From Cymodocea nodosa (lineage: Eukaryota; Streptophyta; Magnoliopsida; Alismatales; Cymodoceaceae), in NCBI GenBank assembly GCA_036874045.1, contig CM072338.1, positions 13,662,501-13,726,500 on the forward strand: 64,000 nucleotides of DNA, in the 5' to 3' direction. The first letter of the stretch is position 1. Every line of letters begins with the position of its first letter. The position numbers were made by a program, and so were the translations under genes. Positions 9,900 through 21,900 of the stretch are shown here, in pieces. The notes below the pieces were generated by a model. That model was not told the origin of the DNA. It was given only the letters and a program-made list of their open reading frames with translations, and ran no database searches.

Positions 9900-11290
9900 A
9901 CTAATATACCTAAAAAAAATTTATCTTATTTTGTGCTCTAGTTCACGTATTTCCTTTTCAGAGGCCATATTTCCTATACTATGTTCAATTTTGGTGAAGA
10001 GGCATCTTGTGAAAAGATAAAATAAGTATATGTGAATGACATATGTTAATGTTTGTAACAATCAGTACTCAAATACATGATGCAATAAGTTCATATGGAC
10101 ATGTGATATTAAGTTTATGAAAAAGTAATATGTGCTCCAACAAAATACATCATGCAAAAAAAATTGTTAATGACAATCAATAACCCTTTATACACATGAC
10201 ACAACATAAAAATCCACAAGTATTTATTGTTGAAATCTTTAATTATCTATAATGAATACACAAATTTGAGACATAAAATTAATGCTACTTTGGTAAGTTA
10301 ACTCTTTTTTATTTTTTTTATATTATGATGATTTTCATGTTTTCCTTTCTCAATTACAAGAATTTTGACATAAGGGAATAAATTTGCAGATCTTTTAAGG
10401 CAATTGTCTAATGTTTCATTTGTAATAAGAGAACATTTCTTCATTGTTTGATTATCAATAAATCCACAACCTACATTAGAAACTCCTAGACTATCAACAA
10501 GTAACGAGGAATGCTTTGAAGGGTAGCCTATTCCTACCACATAGATAGAAAAGCACACATTGATGATAAGGTCTAAAACAAGTATTACAACAAAAATAAA
10601 GACACATAAAGAAATAGCCTTACAAATAAGGTAAAAACAAATAGATGTCCACACTCATTACAATGGAAACTCTACTAAAATTGTAAAAACAAATACAAGT
10701 CCACACTCATTAACCAAATAGATGTTCAATAAATTCTCACTATAATGAACTCTCGATTGCAACTCTATAAATCTAGTTGGATGCTAGAAATCAAATTTGC
10801 AATACACTAAGAAAAACAAAGTAACAACAAAAGAAATATTAAATCTAACTTCAACAATACCACTACAATTAAATCTAGCTATATTACTTCTAAAAAGAAA
10901 GAAATCTAACTTACCTAACTACAGAAATGCTACTTAGGCTATGGTAAAATGATTTCAATAGGTTCAGATATGAGAATAATGGAGATTGAATCAAGACAGT
11001 AAAGGTTTAGTAAAACAAAATCCTAATCTAATGCTACTCTAAAGGAAATCAACAGCTAAACAATTAAACCAAGCTTAAATCACGAATAATCTATTGCCTC
11101 AAATCATGAATAAGCTTAAATATTCTCAATGGCCATGGACATTTACAAAGTTATCACTAAAAACTCTACTCCTATTAACTAATAAGGAAAAAGGTCCCAA
11201 ACTACATTCTTTGATTCAACTTATTAAATGTGGATCTATGGTAAAATCTTAGGTACAAAATGAAAATTACCAAAATACTAGCACTGTAGG
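9900..11290. other. AT-rich intergenic sequence, no gene recognised
   Basis: No domain, RNA gene or element end could be identified. A 118-codon minus-strand ORF (10654-10298) starts with a hydrophobic run, but its composition looks like chance AT-rich reading and I could not relate it to any family. Confidence 0.4.
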
Positions 11291-11720
11291 TCGTTTGGAT
11301 TTGGAATATGTAACTTCAATGCAGTAAGCACGAGCAAGAGCTACGGTAGAGTAACGAGCGTAAGCGATGGCAAAGCACAAGTAGTAGACGAGGGTAACCA
11401 CGAGCACTAGTAGCGAGCATTAGAGTAGCTTGTGTCGAGCAAAGTTGTGAGCATCAGTAGTAGCAAGCATCAACAATCGCGAGCATCAGGCAAAGTCGTG
11501 AGCGATGAAGTCAAGAGCGTTGAAGTAGCCTATGTTGAGTGGAGTCATAAGCAGTGGAGTTGCGAGCAATGAAGTCGAGAGTGTTAGAGTAGCCTACATT
11601 GGGTGGAGTCATGAGCGACGAAGTTGAGAGTGTTGAAGTAGCCTAATACGTCTGGCAGAGTCGCGAGCATCGAACAAAGTCGCAACAATGGCAGTTGTGA
11701 TCAACAGATTTAGGGGATGA
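11290..11720. repeat. Degenerate minisatellite with GAGC/GTCGNGAGC motifs
   Basis: About 430 bp built from variants of AGTCGTGAGC, GAGAGTGTTGAAGTAGCCTA and GAGTGGAGTCATGAGC in imperfect tandem, at spacings of about 50-65 bp. It is richer in GC than its surroundings. No coding frame persists. It is probably a decayed tandem repeat of unknown origin. Confidence 0.55.
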
Positions 11721-12690
11721 CTTCCAAACCTTACTGAAGAAGAGAGTTGGGAAATCATCTCTCAATGACCTTTTTTATATGAGGGAGACCTTGGGAATTA
11801 CTTTCTCAATGTCTACATGCTGCACAAACATGATAGCCCTGGGAAATAATTTCCTAAGGTTTCCTTTCCCAACCTTTCCTGGCATTGTTGGGAAGCACAA
11901 ACCTCTCCTTAGAGTAAGGCTTCTATCGCATAGATTTAGAGTGATTAGAGGAGTGAATGAAGAAAAGAGAAATATTGTGTTCATAGGAGACTTCTATCAT
12001 AGAGATCTAAGAGTGAACAAAGAAAATGAGAATGCTGCGTTTGTGGGGAGGCTTTTGTTGTAGGTAGAAGTTGGTCACGATCAACTTTTGAGATTCTTTG
12101 GTTCACCAATGAAGGAATATGAGATTTTGACAATAATTAATTTATTAGTGAAACATGAGGAAAAGTGCAAAAAGTATGTTGATTAGGGTAACATCATAAT
12201 GCTCCTCAAAAGGTTTGGACATAAATTAGCTAAGGTAGTTAACAACATAAGAAATATTAGACCTAGTAATGATAAAATAAATCAATTTTTCTATACTTGA
12301 CAGGATTGTAGTAAGTGGTTATCACAGTATTAAGATTCAAATACAAAGTTTTTCAATGTGTACAATATAAATCAATGTACTTGTTTCCAACAAATAAAAT
12401 ATCATTAACATAATCTGACGCTCGTTACAAACAAAAGGGGAATAATTAGATTTACCTTGTTTATACCTAGCCTAGATAAGATTGCTATAAAGTTTAACAA
12501 ATCAATATCTAGAGCTCTATTTCAATCTGGTCATATAATGACTTTTTAAACTTACAAAATTCATTAATCTTCTTCACCTCATTGAATAAACTAAGAGGGA
12601 TAGTCATTAAACTTCTTTCAAATCATCGAAGTAAAACATTGGTAATATCTGATTGTTGAAAATCTCGTCCAAGTTTTGAAGCAAAGGCAA
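11720..12690. other. Region upstream of EME1, nothing recognised
   Basis: Contains a 94-codon plus-strand ORF (11779-12063) with an overlapping antisense ORF and no recognisable domain. The rest is AT-rich and featureless. It may include distal EME1 promoter sequence. Confidence 0.35.
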
Positions 12691-12994
12691 GCCCGTGCCG
12701 CTGTTTAAGGTCCGTATCTTTATCTTTTTTTCTTTGCCAGAAATCCATCCAACTTTTCTTTTTTCATGTGGTTCAATCGGTAATTAATTCTGTCTCTGTT
12801 GTTGGATCATGAAGAGCAAAACGAACGGTTGAGATCAAATCGCACAAAATATACTGCGGCTTGGCCGTCCGTCGGTGGTTTCGAATCGCGTCGGGCGCGA
12901 AACCAAACCCATCCCCTACCCCCGCCGAATCTCCAAAAGCCGTTCGAGCCAAACAAGGCGGTGGTGGCGGACTGGAGGAGGGCGGTGCGGGAGA

Positions 12995-15900
12995 ATGGAC
13001 GATCCTCTTCCACGGCGACCGACACCTGCCGAGGCAGTGGAGATTCCATCGGACAACGAAGAGGGAGGAGGAGGAGGAGGAGGAGGAAACGGAGAACAAG
13101 TTCTTGTTATCGACGACGACGACGACGACGACCCAGTCCCCCGGGAGATGTCCACGCCTGATTCCAATTATCGACAAGATGCCACGCCTTTGTTCGTGCC
13201 CGAAACGCCTGGGTTCGCTTCCGTCGCCCCCATCCTTATACGTCCCTGCTCCACCACCTCTGTGTCGTTTGCACCCTCTCTCGTAGGTAACAAAACGAAT
13301 TCAATAATGAACAGTGAAAATGGAAGTTTTTCGATTTAGGTAACTACTGTCATCTAATTTCAGACTTGATTTGCTTGGAATCCGATGACGAGGGCGACGG
13401 CAACAAGAACGTCTCCGGGAAGACAAGTCCAAGGGTTTTTTCGCATGCCAGAATTGATGACCAATCCAAAACGAGCAGCTTTCATGACGAGATCTCTCCT
13501 GCCAACGACTTCACCGAGATGCCAACTACTACCAGCTATGAACTTGCAGCTGATGAATTTGACATTGGGAGCAGATACAGAGTGGGCCATGAACCTACTG
13601 CTTCTGTATCGCAAGATCTGCGGTGCATGGAAATACGAACGCAGGTATTGGGCTTTCAGCCTGTTTGGTTCTTGCGTGATAGCCACACCTAATTTCATTA
13701 GTATTCAGAGTCACACCTAATTTGACTAGTATTCAGATTCATTGGGACAGACCATTTCTTGGAATCACCTGTATGGAAATGGGATGAACAACCTCAGAAA
13801 CTTCATATCCTCTACATTGCAAGAATCCTCTTAAAAGAAAGGCTTATATAATGATCCAAACATGTTAACTAGTGAATGCTAGATCATGAGGCTCCCATCA
13901 AGAGGGAGAACCCTGTTTAACGATAAGGTTGTTCTTATAACGACCCCTACTGAAAACCTTACACTGTTATTATTTCTACTAATTAAGCAAACCAAAGTTC
14001 TAGAGTTAAGTGAAAGCAACCATTTAAAGTCCCCAAATTATAAGAAACATTAAAATTATCATCAATCTATCTAGATCAAAGCAAAGTTAAAGAAGATGTG
14101 GACATCCTATGAGCTAGGTCTCAAAGTCTACTTGAGCATGATGCATCCATTAGATCTTTGGAAATCTAGTCATTAAATTTGTTCATCACATCAAAGGAGA
14201 AATATTGTAGCATGAGTATGTGTAACTTAGATTGGAGAGAAACAAAACAATCATGCACAATAAGCATGTGTCAAAGTAAAAAACAATAAATCTATGTAAT
14301 CAAAGAACATTCGATCAAAGAGAAACATGAAGGTTTTTCTATTTTCATTGTGTCCATAACTTGTGATCTTCCTTTGTTTGGATGATCTGACTTTATTGAC
14401 TTGACCTAGGTTACTCCTGTTTTGAACTATTAGGTTTGGTCACTTGGATTGGACAAAGTGACCTGCCATGCCCTACAAGAAACAAAGAAAGTACTTGGGA
14501 CCTACAGGGTAGGGTCTACTGGTACACCTTAATTCTTAAATTAGGGCGAGCATGGGATGAGAGGATGATTAGATTGCATACTTGGTAACTGGATAAATAA
14601 CTATGTATTTATAGCCTTGTTGGTAGTTGGTGGTTGGCTGAGGTTTGATGAATTAGAGAGTGACACAATCCCACACCAAATAGAAATTGAAGTCTTGTGG
14701 ACACCAAAGTTGACTAGATGGGGAAGTCGAGTGGATGAACCTCTTGGTCAGCAAATGCATGGTTCAGTGTTGATACACTAGTTGATTGTAGTTAGGCACA
14801 CTAGGTGTGTTGTGAGCATGTGTAGACTGGTCATTGAGACCCAAGAACTAAGTTAATTTGTCCCTTGACTTGGGTTGGGTGTATAACCCCACAACCTGTA
14901 TCAACTTGATTATTTAATAATGGTTGCATACAATAAATATAAAAGAACATTAGATCTATATAATCAAAAGAACATTTGATCTAATTGAGCTAGTCTCTCA
15001 AGCCCACTCAATCAGTCATGTGCCTTGAGAAGCCAACCAACTTGCCAAAGCTAGTCTTGCTTGCAATCAAAGATGCCTCTACAACTGTGTTGCTGATCTA
15101 CCCAAGGAACCTCATCAACACTGGCAACTAGACAAGCTAGGTGTCCCTTGTGTAGGTGGTATTAGTATCGAATGTCATTTGTTCCCCCTCACTTGAGTTT
15201 AATCTATCTCCTATTTTGTAACAACTTTGTTTGGGCCCCCACTCCTTAAATAGATTGGGGAATTATCAAAGAAAAAAAGAACATTTGGTCCAAGAGAAAC
15301 ATCAAGGTATTTCTTGTATTCATTGAGTCCATTACTTGCTTATTCAATAACAATTTACATGTTTTCATTTAGCACAATGGTTTGACCATTCATTCATTTT
15401 CTTTTAGTCGTTATCTTTTAGCACAATCTACCATCAGAACAAGTGGTCGTTTGGTGAATTATAGACCCATCCTCACTTTTTGTGTTCATTATTTTGTCAT
15501 TTACTATTACTAGTGTCAAACTCAACCCTATCAAGTGGGCGAGCACATTCAAAACCTTCCTTACTACTTACATAAAGGAGCATCATCTTTATGAAGATTT
15601 GTTGGATTTGAAGGTAGTGAATTACTTAGCCTAGTATATAGCTGATTGTGTTGTTATTTTCATGGTTAATTTCTAGCATTGAGGAGAGTGTTGTGTAAAG
15701 CATTTACTATGTCTGTCCTGTCAAGCAAATTTGGGAGACCCTTTGTGTGACATATAGGAACGACAACAATATCTCCTATGTTTGTGAAGTCTATGAGCAA
15801 CTATTCACTCATTGCCAAGGAGATAGGTCTGTTCATGAGCATTATAGTGTCTTTCAGTCCCTTCTTGATGAATTGGATGTTTATTAGCCCTTGGTGACTC

Positions 15901-18900
15901 ACATGGTGACATTGTGACACTATCATGAAGAGTTGATCGTTGCTATTTTCCTCATTGGCCTAAATCCTGATCTCTTTGACAAGAGGTTGGGGTCACATTG
16001 TTGGACAAAATAGAAGCTGTTGCAAACACTATAGGCATTAGAATCACCCCTTAGATTGTTGCTGGGTTAAGTTTGGCTGTTCAAGACAGTCTGCCAATCT
16101 TGCAACTCCACTCTCTTCTCTCACAAATGCACCTTCCAATATTGATCCATCGTCATCTTAAAAGTTAGTGATGATATCTCAAAGTGATTAAGATGATCTT
16201 CTTATTTTTTAGGTGAAATAGAATTCCAGCACCAATGTGGTCCATGCCTTTTTCTTTGGTATATCCTTTTCCAACTTCACCTTTGATACTTCTTAGATAA
16301 TTGATTCTAAGGCTTTCCAACATATGTTTGGAACAAAAACTCTCTTTACCCATCTCTCCGAATTGTTTGATTTTTGTTTAATTGTTTTGGTAGATGGGTA
16401 GTTTTGTACAATTTGTGGTGAAAACACTGTTAATCTTATAACTAAACTTTTTTTTGATAAAGTTCTATTTGTTTCAGATTTTTCAATTAACCTCTTATCT
16501 ATTAGCACTACTACCAAAGAGCTTTACTATGTTATCTTCTTTTTCCCTTTCCGTTGTATCTTTTAGGACTTGTAGATGGGGAAGAAGATTGGTTTGAGAC
16601 ATGATCATGGAAATGGAGTATATGTTTTGGCGAAAGACAATATCCCTCAAGGACTTTCATCTATTGCAACCTCTAGTGACATCCATCTTTTTGTAAGCTC
16701 CTCTTTGGAAATCTTTGTAGAGAACATGATGTTATGCTTGTAGTGGTCAAATGAAGGGAGGTCCTATAAGGCCTACAATGTATATGATAGTTTGTCATAT
16801 TCTTGTTTGCTGCCTCAACCACACCATCGATATAAAGTTGATAGGAGGAGAATTGTCGATGTTTAATTTTTAGTTGTTGCAGATATTCCTCTACTTTGTT
16901 GGCTATAAAATTCCTCCCATGATCGATTATGATCTCATGTAACACATTGTATTAAGTCTTGAGGTAGTTTCTGATGAGTTTTTTAGTGACTATTGTTGTT
17001 ATTATCTTAAAAGATGTGGCCTTAACCCACTTAATAAAGTAATCTATAGTCACCGTGATGTACTGGTGATTATTAGAGCCTGTTGGGTGTATTTCTCCAA
17101 ACATCAATGCCCAAAGTAGAGTAGGGCTTGAGGGCTGCCATGTGGTGAAGTTCTTTTAGTGGCACATAAATGAAATTTCTATGGATATGACAATTATGGT
17201 GACGTTGTACAAACTTGCAATAGTTATGTTCCATTGTTGGCTAGAAGTATCTTTGTAACATAATTTTCTTAGCTAATAAAATTCCATTCATGGGCGGTAG
17301 GATCTTGTATGAACTTGTAGCACTAGGACATCTACCTTTTTTGTCCATACACCATAATAGTATTTGATTAAAGGATCTCTTATAATACCTCCTTTGTCCT
17401 TCTCCTAAAACATACTTGGAGGCAAGATGGATTAGAGTTCTTTTATTGATGGAAATGGCTTCTGGCAGGAACTTCCTTGACTCCATAGACTCTAATGTTG
17501 AACCATGGCAAGTTGTCATTTAGTTCTGCCTCCTCCATGGTCAAACAGTGTGTAGGCACTTCTGTTTTGAAGATTATTATCTTGATAATTTAGTAGTATT
17601 CCATTCAAAATATATATACTTTATTTTTTTGTATTGAAAAAATATTCAAAGCTCTTAAAAACATATATTCAGTTAAATCTATCTAATAGAAGATCTACAT
17701 AATTAAGGCAAGGCAAGGTGGGCTTTATTACACTTTGTTGCCTAGGTGCTTGCCTTAATAAGTATGCTTTTACAGCCAAGTTTTGCAAGTTAGGTGTTGA
17801 ACCATCAAATTGAATCTACCATTCTCTTATAACCATAATAAAATAAAATAATTTCAAATTTTTTGTAAAAGATCAATGTAATAAAAATAAATAAAAAATG
17901 CCTATGTTGGTGATGTCTTAAATCTTTTAAGTTATTTTTCTTTTTTAAAGGAAAACTCTCCATCTGTTCATAAGGCAGGGATCCATAGGGAAAAGGAGAC
18001 ATACAACATAAGGAGAATCAGGCCAAAACCTTACTCAATAAAGGAACAATAAAGCAAAGGAACATAGAATAGGTGAGTTACAAAGCTCAAAGAGTTGGGA
18101 TAACCCACCTATCTAAAAGAGTTTGAGATTTCATATCTAGTAGTCACTCATCTTTAGAAATCACAACTTTTCTTTTGTTCCATAGCCTTAGCTTGGTTAG
18201 CAAATCTGTCAACAAGTTGCTTTGTCTAAACCTAAATCTGATAAATTCTTCACTTTTCTTAATATAGCTAATAATAAAATTCCACTTAGGTAGTCCATCA
18301 ATATGAGAACAATAACCCTATTTGATAGCATCAAATAGAATCATGAAGTCTACTTTAACTATTACATCTTCTAGATTCATGTGAAGATCAAAGTATAGAG
18401 ATAAACCATTGAATAGAGCAAATAACTCTATTGTAATGACCTCCATTGAGCTATAAAAATTATAAAAAGTAACAATCACTTGACCAAATTCATTTCAAAG
18501 CACAACCCCACTTGTACCATCATTGTTATAACTCACTGCACTGTCAACGTTAAGTTTCCATTTTTCATGAGATGACAGATACCATCTAATCCAGTTAGTC
18601 CTACATGTTATATCTTTATCATTCAAATTGTGAGCTTTCTTGAAAAGGGAATAGAATTGTTGATATTTTGTGCATTGAAGCTAACATCCCGACCTCTTAT
18701 AGCTTTCTAGTACTCTCAAAGGATTGAAGTAATCACATATTTATGTAATTTGTAGGAATAATTATTACCATCATTGTTAGCACTCATTGCATTATCTATG
18801 TTAAGTTTCCATTTCCATGGGATGACAGATACCATCTAATCCACCTAGTCCTACATGTTATATCTTTATCATTCAAATTGTGAGCTTTCTTAAAAAGGGA

Positions 18901-21900
18901 AATAGAATTGTTGATATTTTGCACATTGAAACTAACATCCCGACCTCTTAAAATGATAGAGCATCTAGCTTTCTAGTACTCTCAAAGGGCTTATTACACT
19001 AGGACTTGCATAAGAAAGTCCATTCTTCATTAAAGAAAAGATGTTCAGAAGTATCCTCTTCTTTAGAGAAATTACGATAAGCACACATAGAGGCTAAACA
19101 ATATCCTTTATCCTTAAAGTCCTTTGTTGGTAATAATCCCTAAAATCATTTTCATAGGGAAAAAGAGATCTTTGTGAAAATATAAAATTTCCAAATGCCT
19201 TGATTCTAGTTGATTTTGTTGCCTTTGCTCCTAATAAGCCCCCAAGCTACAACAGTATTAAGTTTCCCATCACTATATCCGATCCACAAGAACTGATCTT
19301 TACCTTCAGATAACTTGTCAAGCTCATAAAAAATTTCTTTATTAAGTTGAAGAGAGATATCACACACACCACTAGACTAGATGTAGTCCAACTTAGCTAA
19401 GGTAAATTGTGCTAAAGAAGGATTTGGTGGGTCAATCAAATCCAGAAGCCATATGTCTAGCTAGGGGTTGATTAGACCATATTCTCCCACCCACCAAGCT
19501 TGTCTACCAACAATCCTCCAAGAGCATATTCTTGCAAACACTGCCACAATTTCAAAGCACTTCAATTATGGGCTGAAGTAGATAAACACTCAAACACTTG
19601 AGAAGAGTAATCTGCCTAAATGTTATGAGAGTATTGAAATCTCCAAACCAGCTTTATGTGAAGCATGGCCATGAAATCCTTAAAGTTTTGAATGCCAAGT
19701 CCACCTTTTTCAATGGGTTTAACAACTTTGTCCTAGTTGAGTAGATGCTGTTTTCTATTATCTGATGTATTGCCCTAATGGAATCTAGCACAAATGCTTT
19801 GGATCTTGTCTATAATGCCCATACATGCTAACAAAGTGGATGAGAATGTTGGAGAGAATATGCTTAAGCAGAATAATCCTCCCATCTGAATTGAGTTCTT
19901 TAGGCTTCCAAGTGGCATGTTTGTTTTGAATAATTCTTGTAACCTTTTGTTGTTAGTGAGGAGTGGAGAGGAATTATTTTAGTGATGTAGCAGTAGTAGT
20001 GATGATGACAGGGAGAGCTCCTTCCATCAATGATTGATAAGGGAGAGGAAGGAGGGGTGGGGGGTGGGGGGAAGCTTTTGAGTGTTTTGTGAGGGTTTTT
20101 AGGATTTTGTTTTGTTGGGTATTTGGGTTTTTTTGACATTGTTACCTAGCAAGTTTTGCCTTCATTAGCTGGCAAAAGGTGTCCACATATTGTTAGAGAG
20201 CTTGGAATTAATGCACTAGTGGTTGCTCATTTTGGACAAACATGGATTATGGATTCTAATGCCCCTGTTGCTTATTAACTTGTGTTGAAGTGAGCCCACC
20301 CTCTCTATAAACGAACTCATTGTATTGGTTTTCTTGTTATCTTTTTTATACTCTGCAAGTCCCTAATCTTTGTGGTCTTCTCCTATCTAATTGAATTGGC
20401 CCTAAAACTAAGTGTTTGTTCTTGATGGTTTCCTATACAATATTCTTCATTTTGGGGAAATCCTTATGGATTTTGTTGGTTGCTTATGAAATTCTCTTGT
20501 ACCCTGGAAAGTGCAATTTTTGAGGTGATTTGTGGCTCATGAGGTAGTCTTGATTGAAGTGGTCTTCATTGGAAAGGTGCAATTGTACTGGAGTCTATCT
20601 TCTTCATAAATAAAGTTAGTGTAAGCTCTTGGTTTTCCTGTAATATCTATTATACTTTGCAAGTCCCCAACCTTTGGGCTCTTCTCATATCTCATCTAGC
20701 TGGTGCTAGAATAGAGGGGGTATGTTCTCAATGGCTTCCTAGACATCATTTTCATTTTGCAGAGATCCATATGGATTTCACTGGTTACTTGTGAAATTCT
20801 CTTGCACTCTTAGGTGTACCATTTTTTAGGTGATTTATGATGCATGAGGTAGTCTTGATTGAAGCGGCTCTTCAGTGGAAATGTTAGCAATTGGCTAGCA
20901 TGTGTGGGTTTTTCATATTAGAGGTGGTGTCCTTGTAACACTAGTTCCTTTTCCCAGAATTGGCAGACTGGTGGGAGGTATCTGTTGGCTCCATTGGTGT
21001 TGCTTTGGGAGTATTGCTTATTTCTTAAGGGTTTGTAGTATGATAACCTCCCTTTAGGGTCAAAAGAAGGAGATTTGATTGCTTCTTCCACTTTCTACAT
21101 GATGCTTCAAATGGCTAGAAAAAACTGTAATCCACAACTAAAGGTTTGGGATTTTATGTGCTTCTGCATGAGAAGCTTGCCACCAAATGTTACAGGAGCA
21201 AATGGGTTGATTTGACATGCATTCTTTACAATCAAGGGTAAGAAAAATGTTGATCATTTTTTGTTCAGATAGCCAGTAAGCAATCAAATTTGGAGGCATG
21301 TTACAATTCAAACAAATCTAGAGTGGTGGCTCTGTTCATTTGAGTGACAACTTGCTGACTCTTAGGGCTTGATTGTTCTAGGGGAATCTAACACAAGCAC
21401 AACATAGGTGTCTTCAGGTGATTCATGCTGTCTGTTGAAGCATTTACCCAGCATATCACTCGTAGGAGAAGAATATCCCATTATTTTGCTGCCATAAGTG
21501 GCCTGGAACATTGACGTGAAGGTTGTAAATGATATAAATATGTAGCATTGTAGATGCATTAATTATTGTCTACTCTCCAACAACTTTTTTTTGGATTATT
21601 TTCTATTTTAGCAAGTATAATAATATTCTTGATTTGTGATTAATTTTTTACACAAGCACAACAAAGGCATCTTTAGGCAATCCACACCATCTTTTGGAGC
21701 ATTTACCCAGCATATCACGTGTAGGTGAAGAACGACCCATTGTTTTGCTGCCGTAAGTGGCTTGGATCATTAATGTGAAGACTGAAAATGATATAAATAT
21801 TAAAAATATAACATTTGATAGTATGGTAGGTGCTTTCAATTTGAATATATTATATATTTTCTAACAAATTAATTTTTGGATTATTTGCTATTTTATCAAA

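Noticed and set aside
10298..10654. 118-codon minus-strand ORF with hydrophobic start
   Set aside because: No recognisable family, no neighbouring gene structure and AT-driven composition. Likely chance.
11779..12063. 94-codon ORF upstream of EME1
   Set aside because: An equally open antisense frame overlaps it and there is no domain or repeat support.
12773..13177. Long overlapping ORFs on both strands across EME1 exon 1
   Set aside because: They come from GC-rich, low-complexity coding sequence. Only the frame starting at 12995 continues across splice sites into conserved EME1 sequence.
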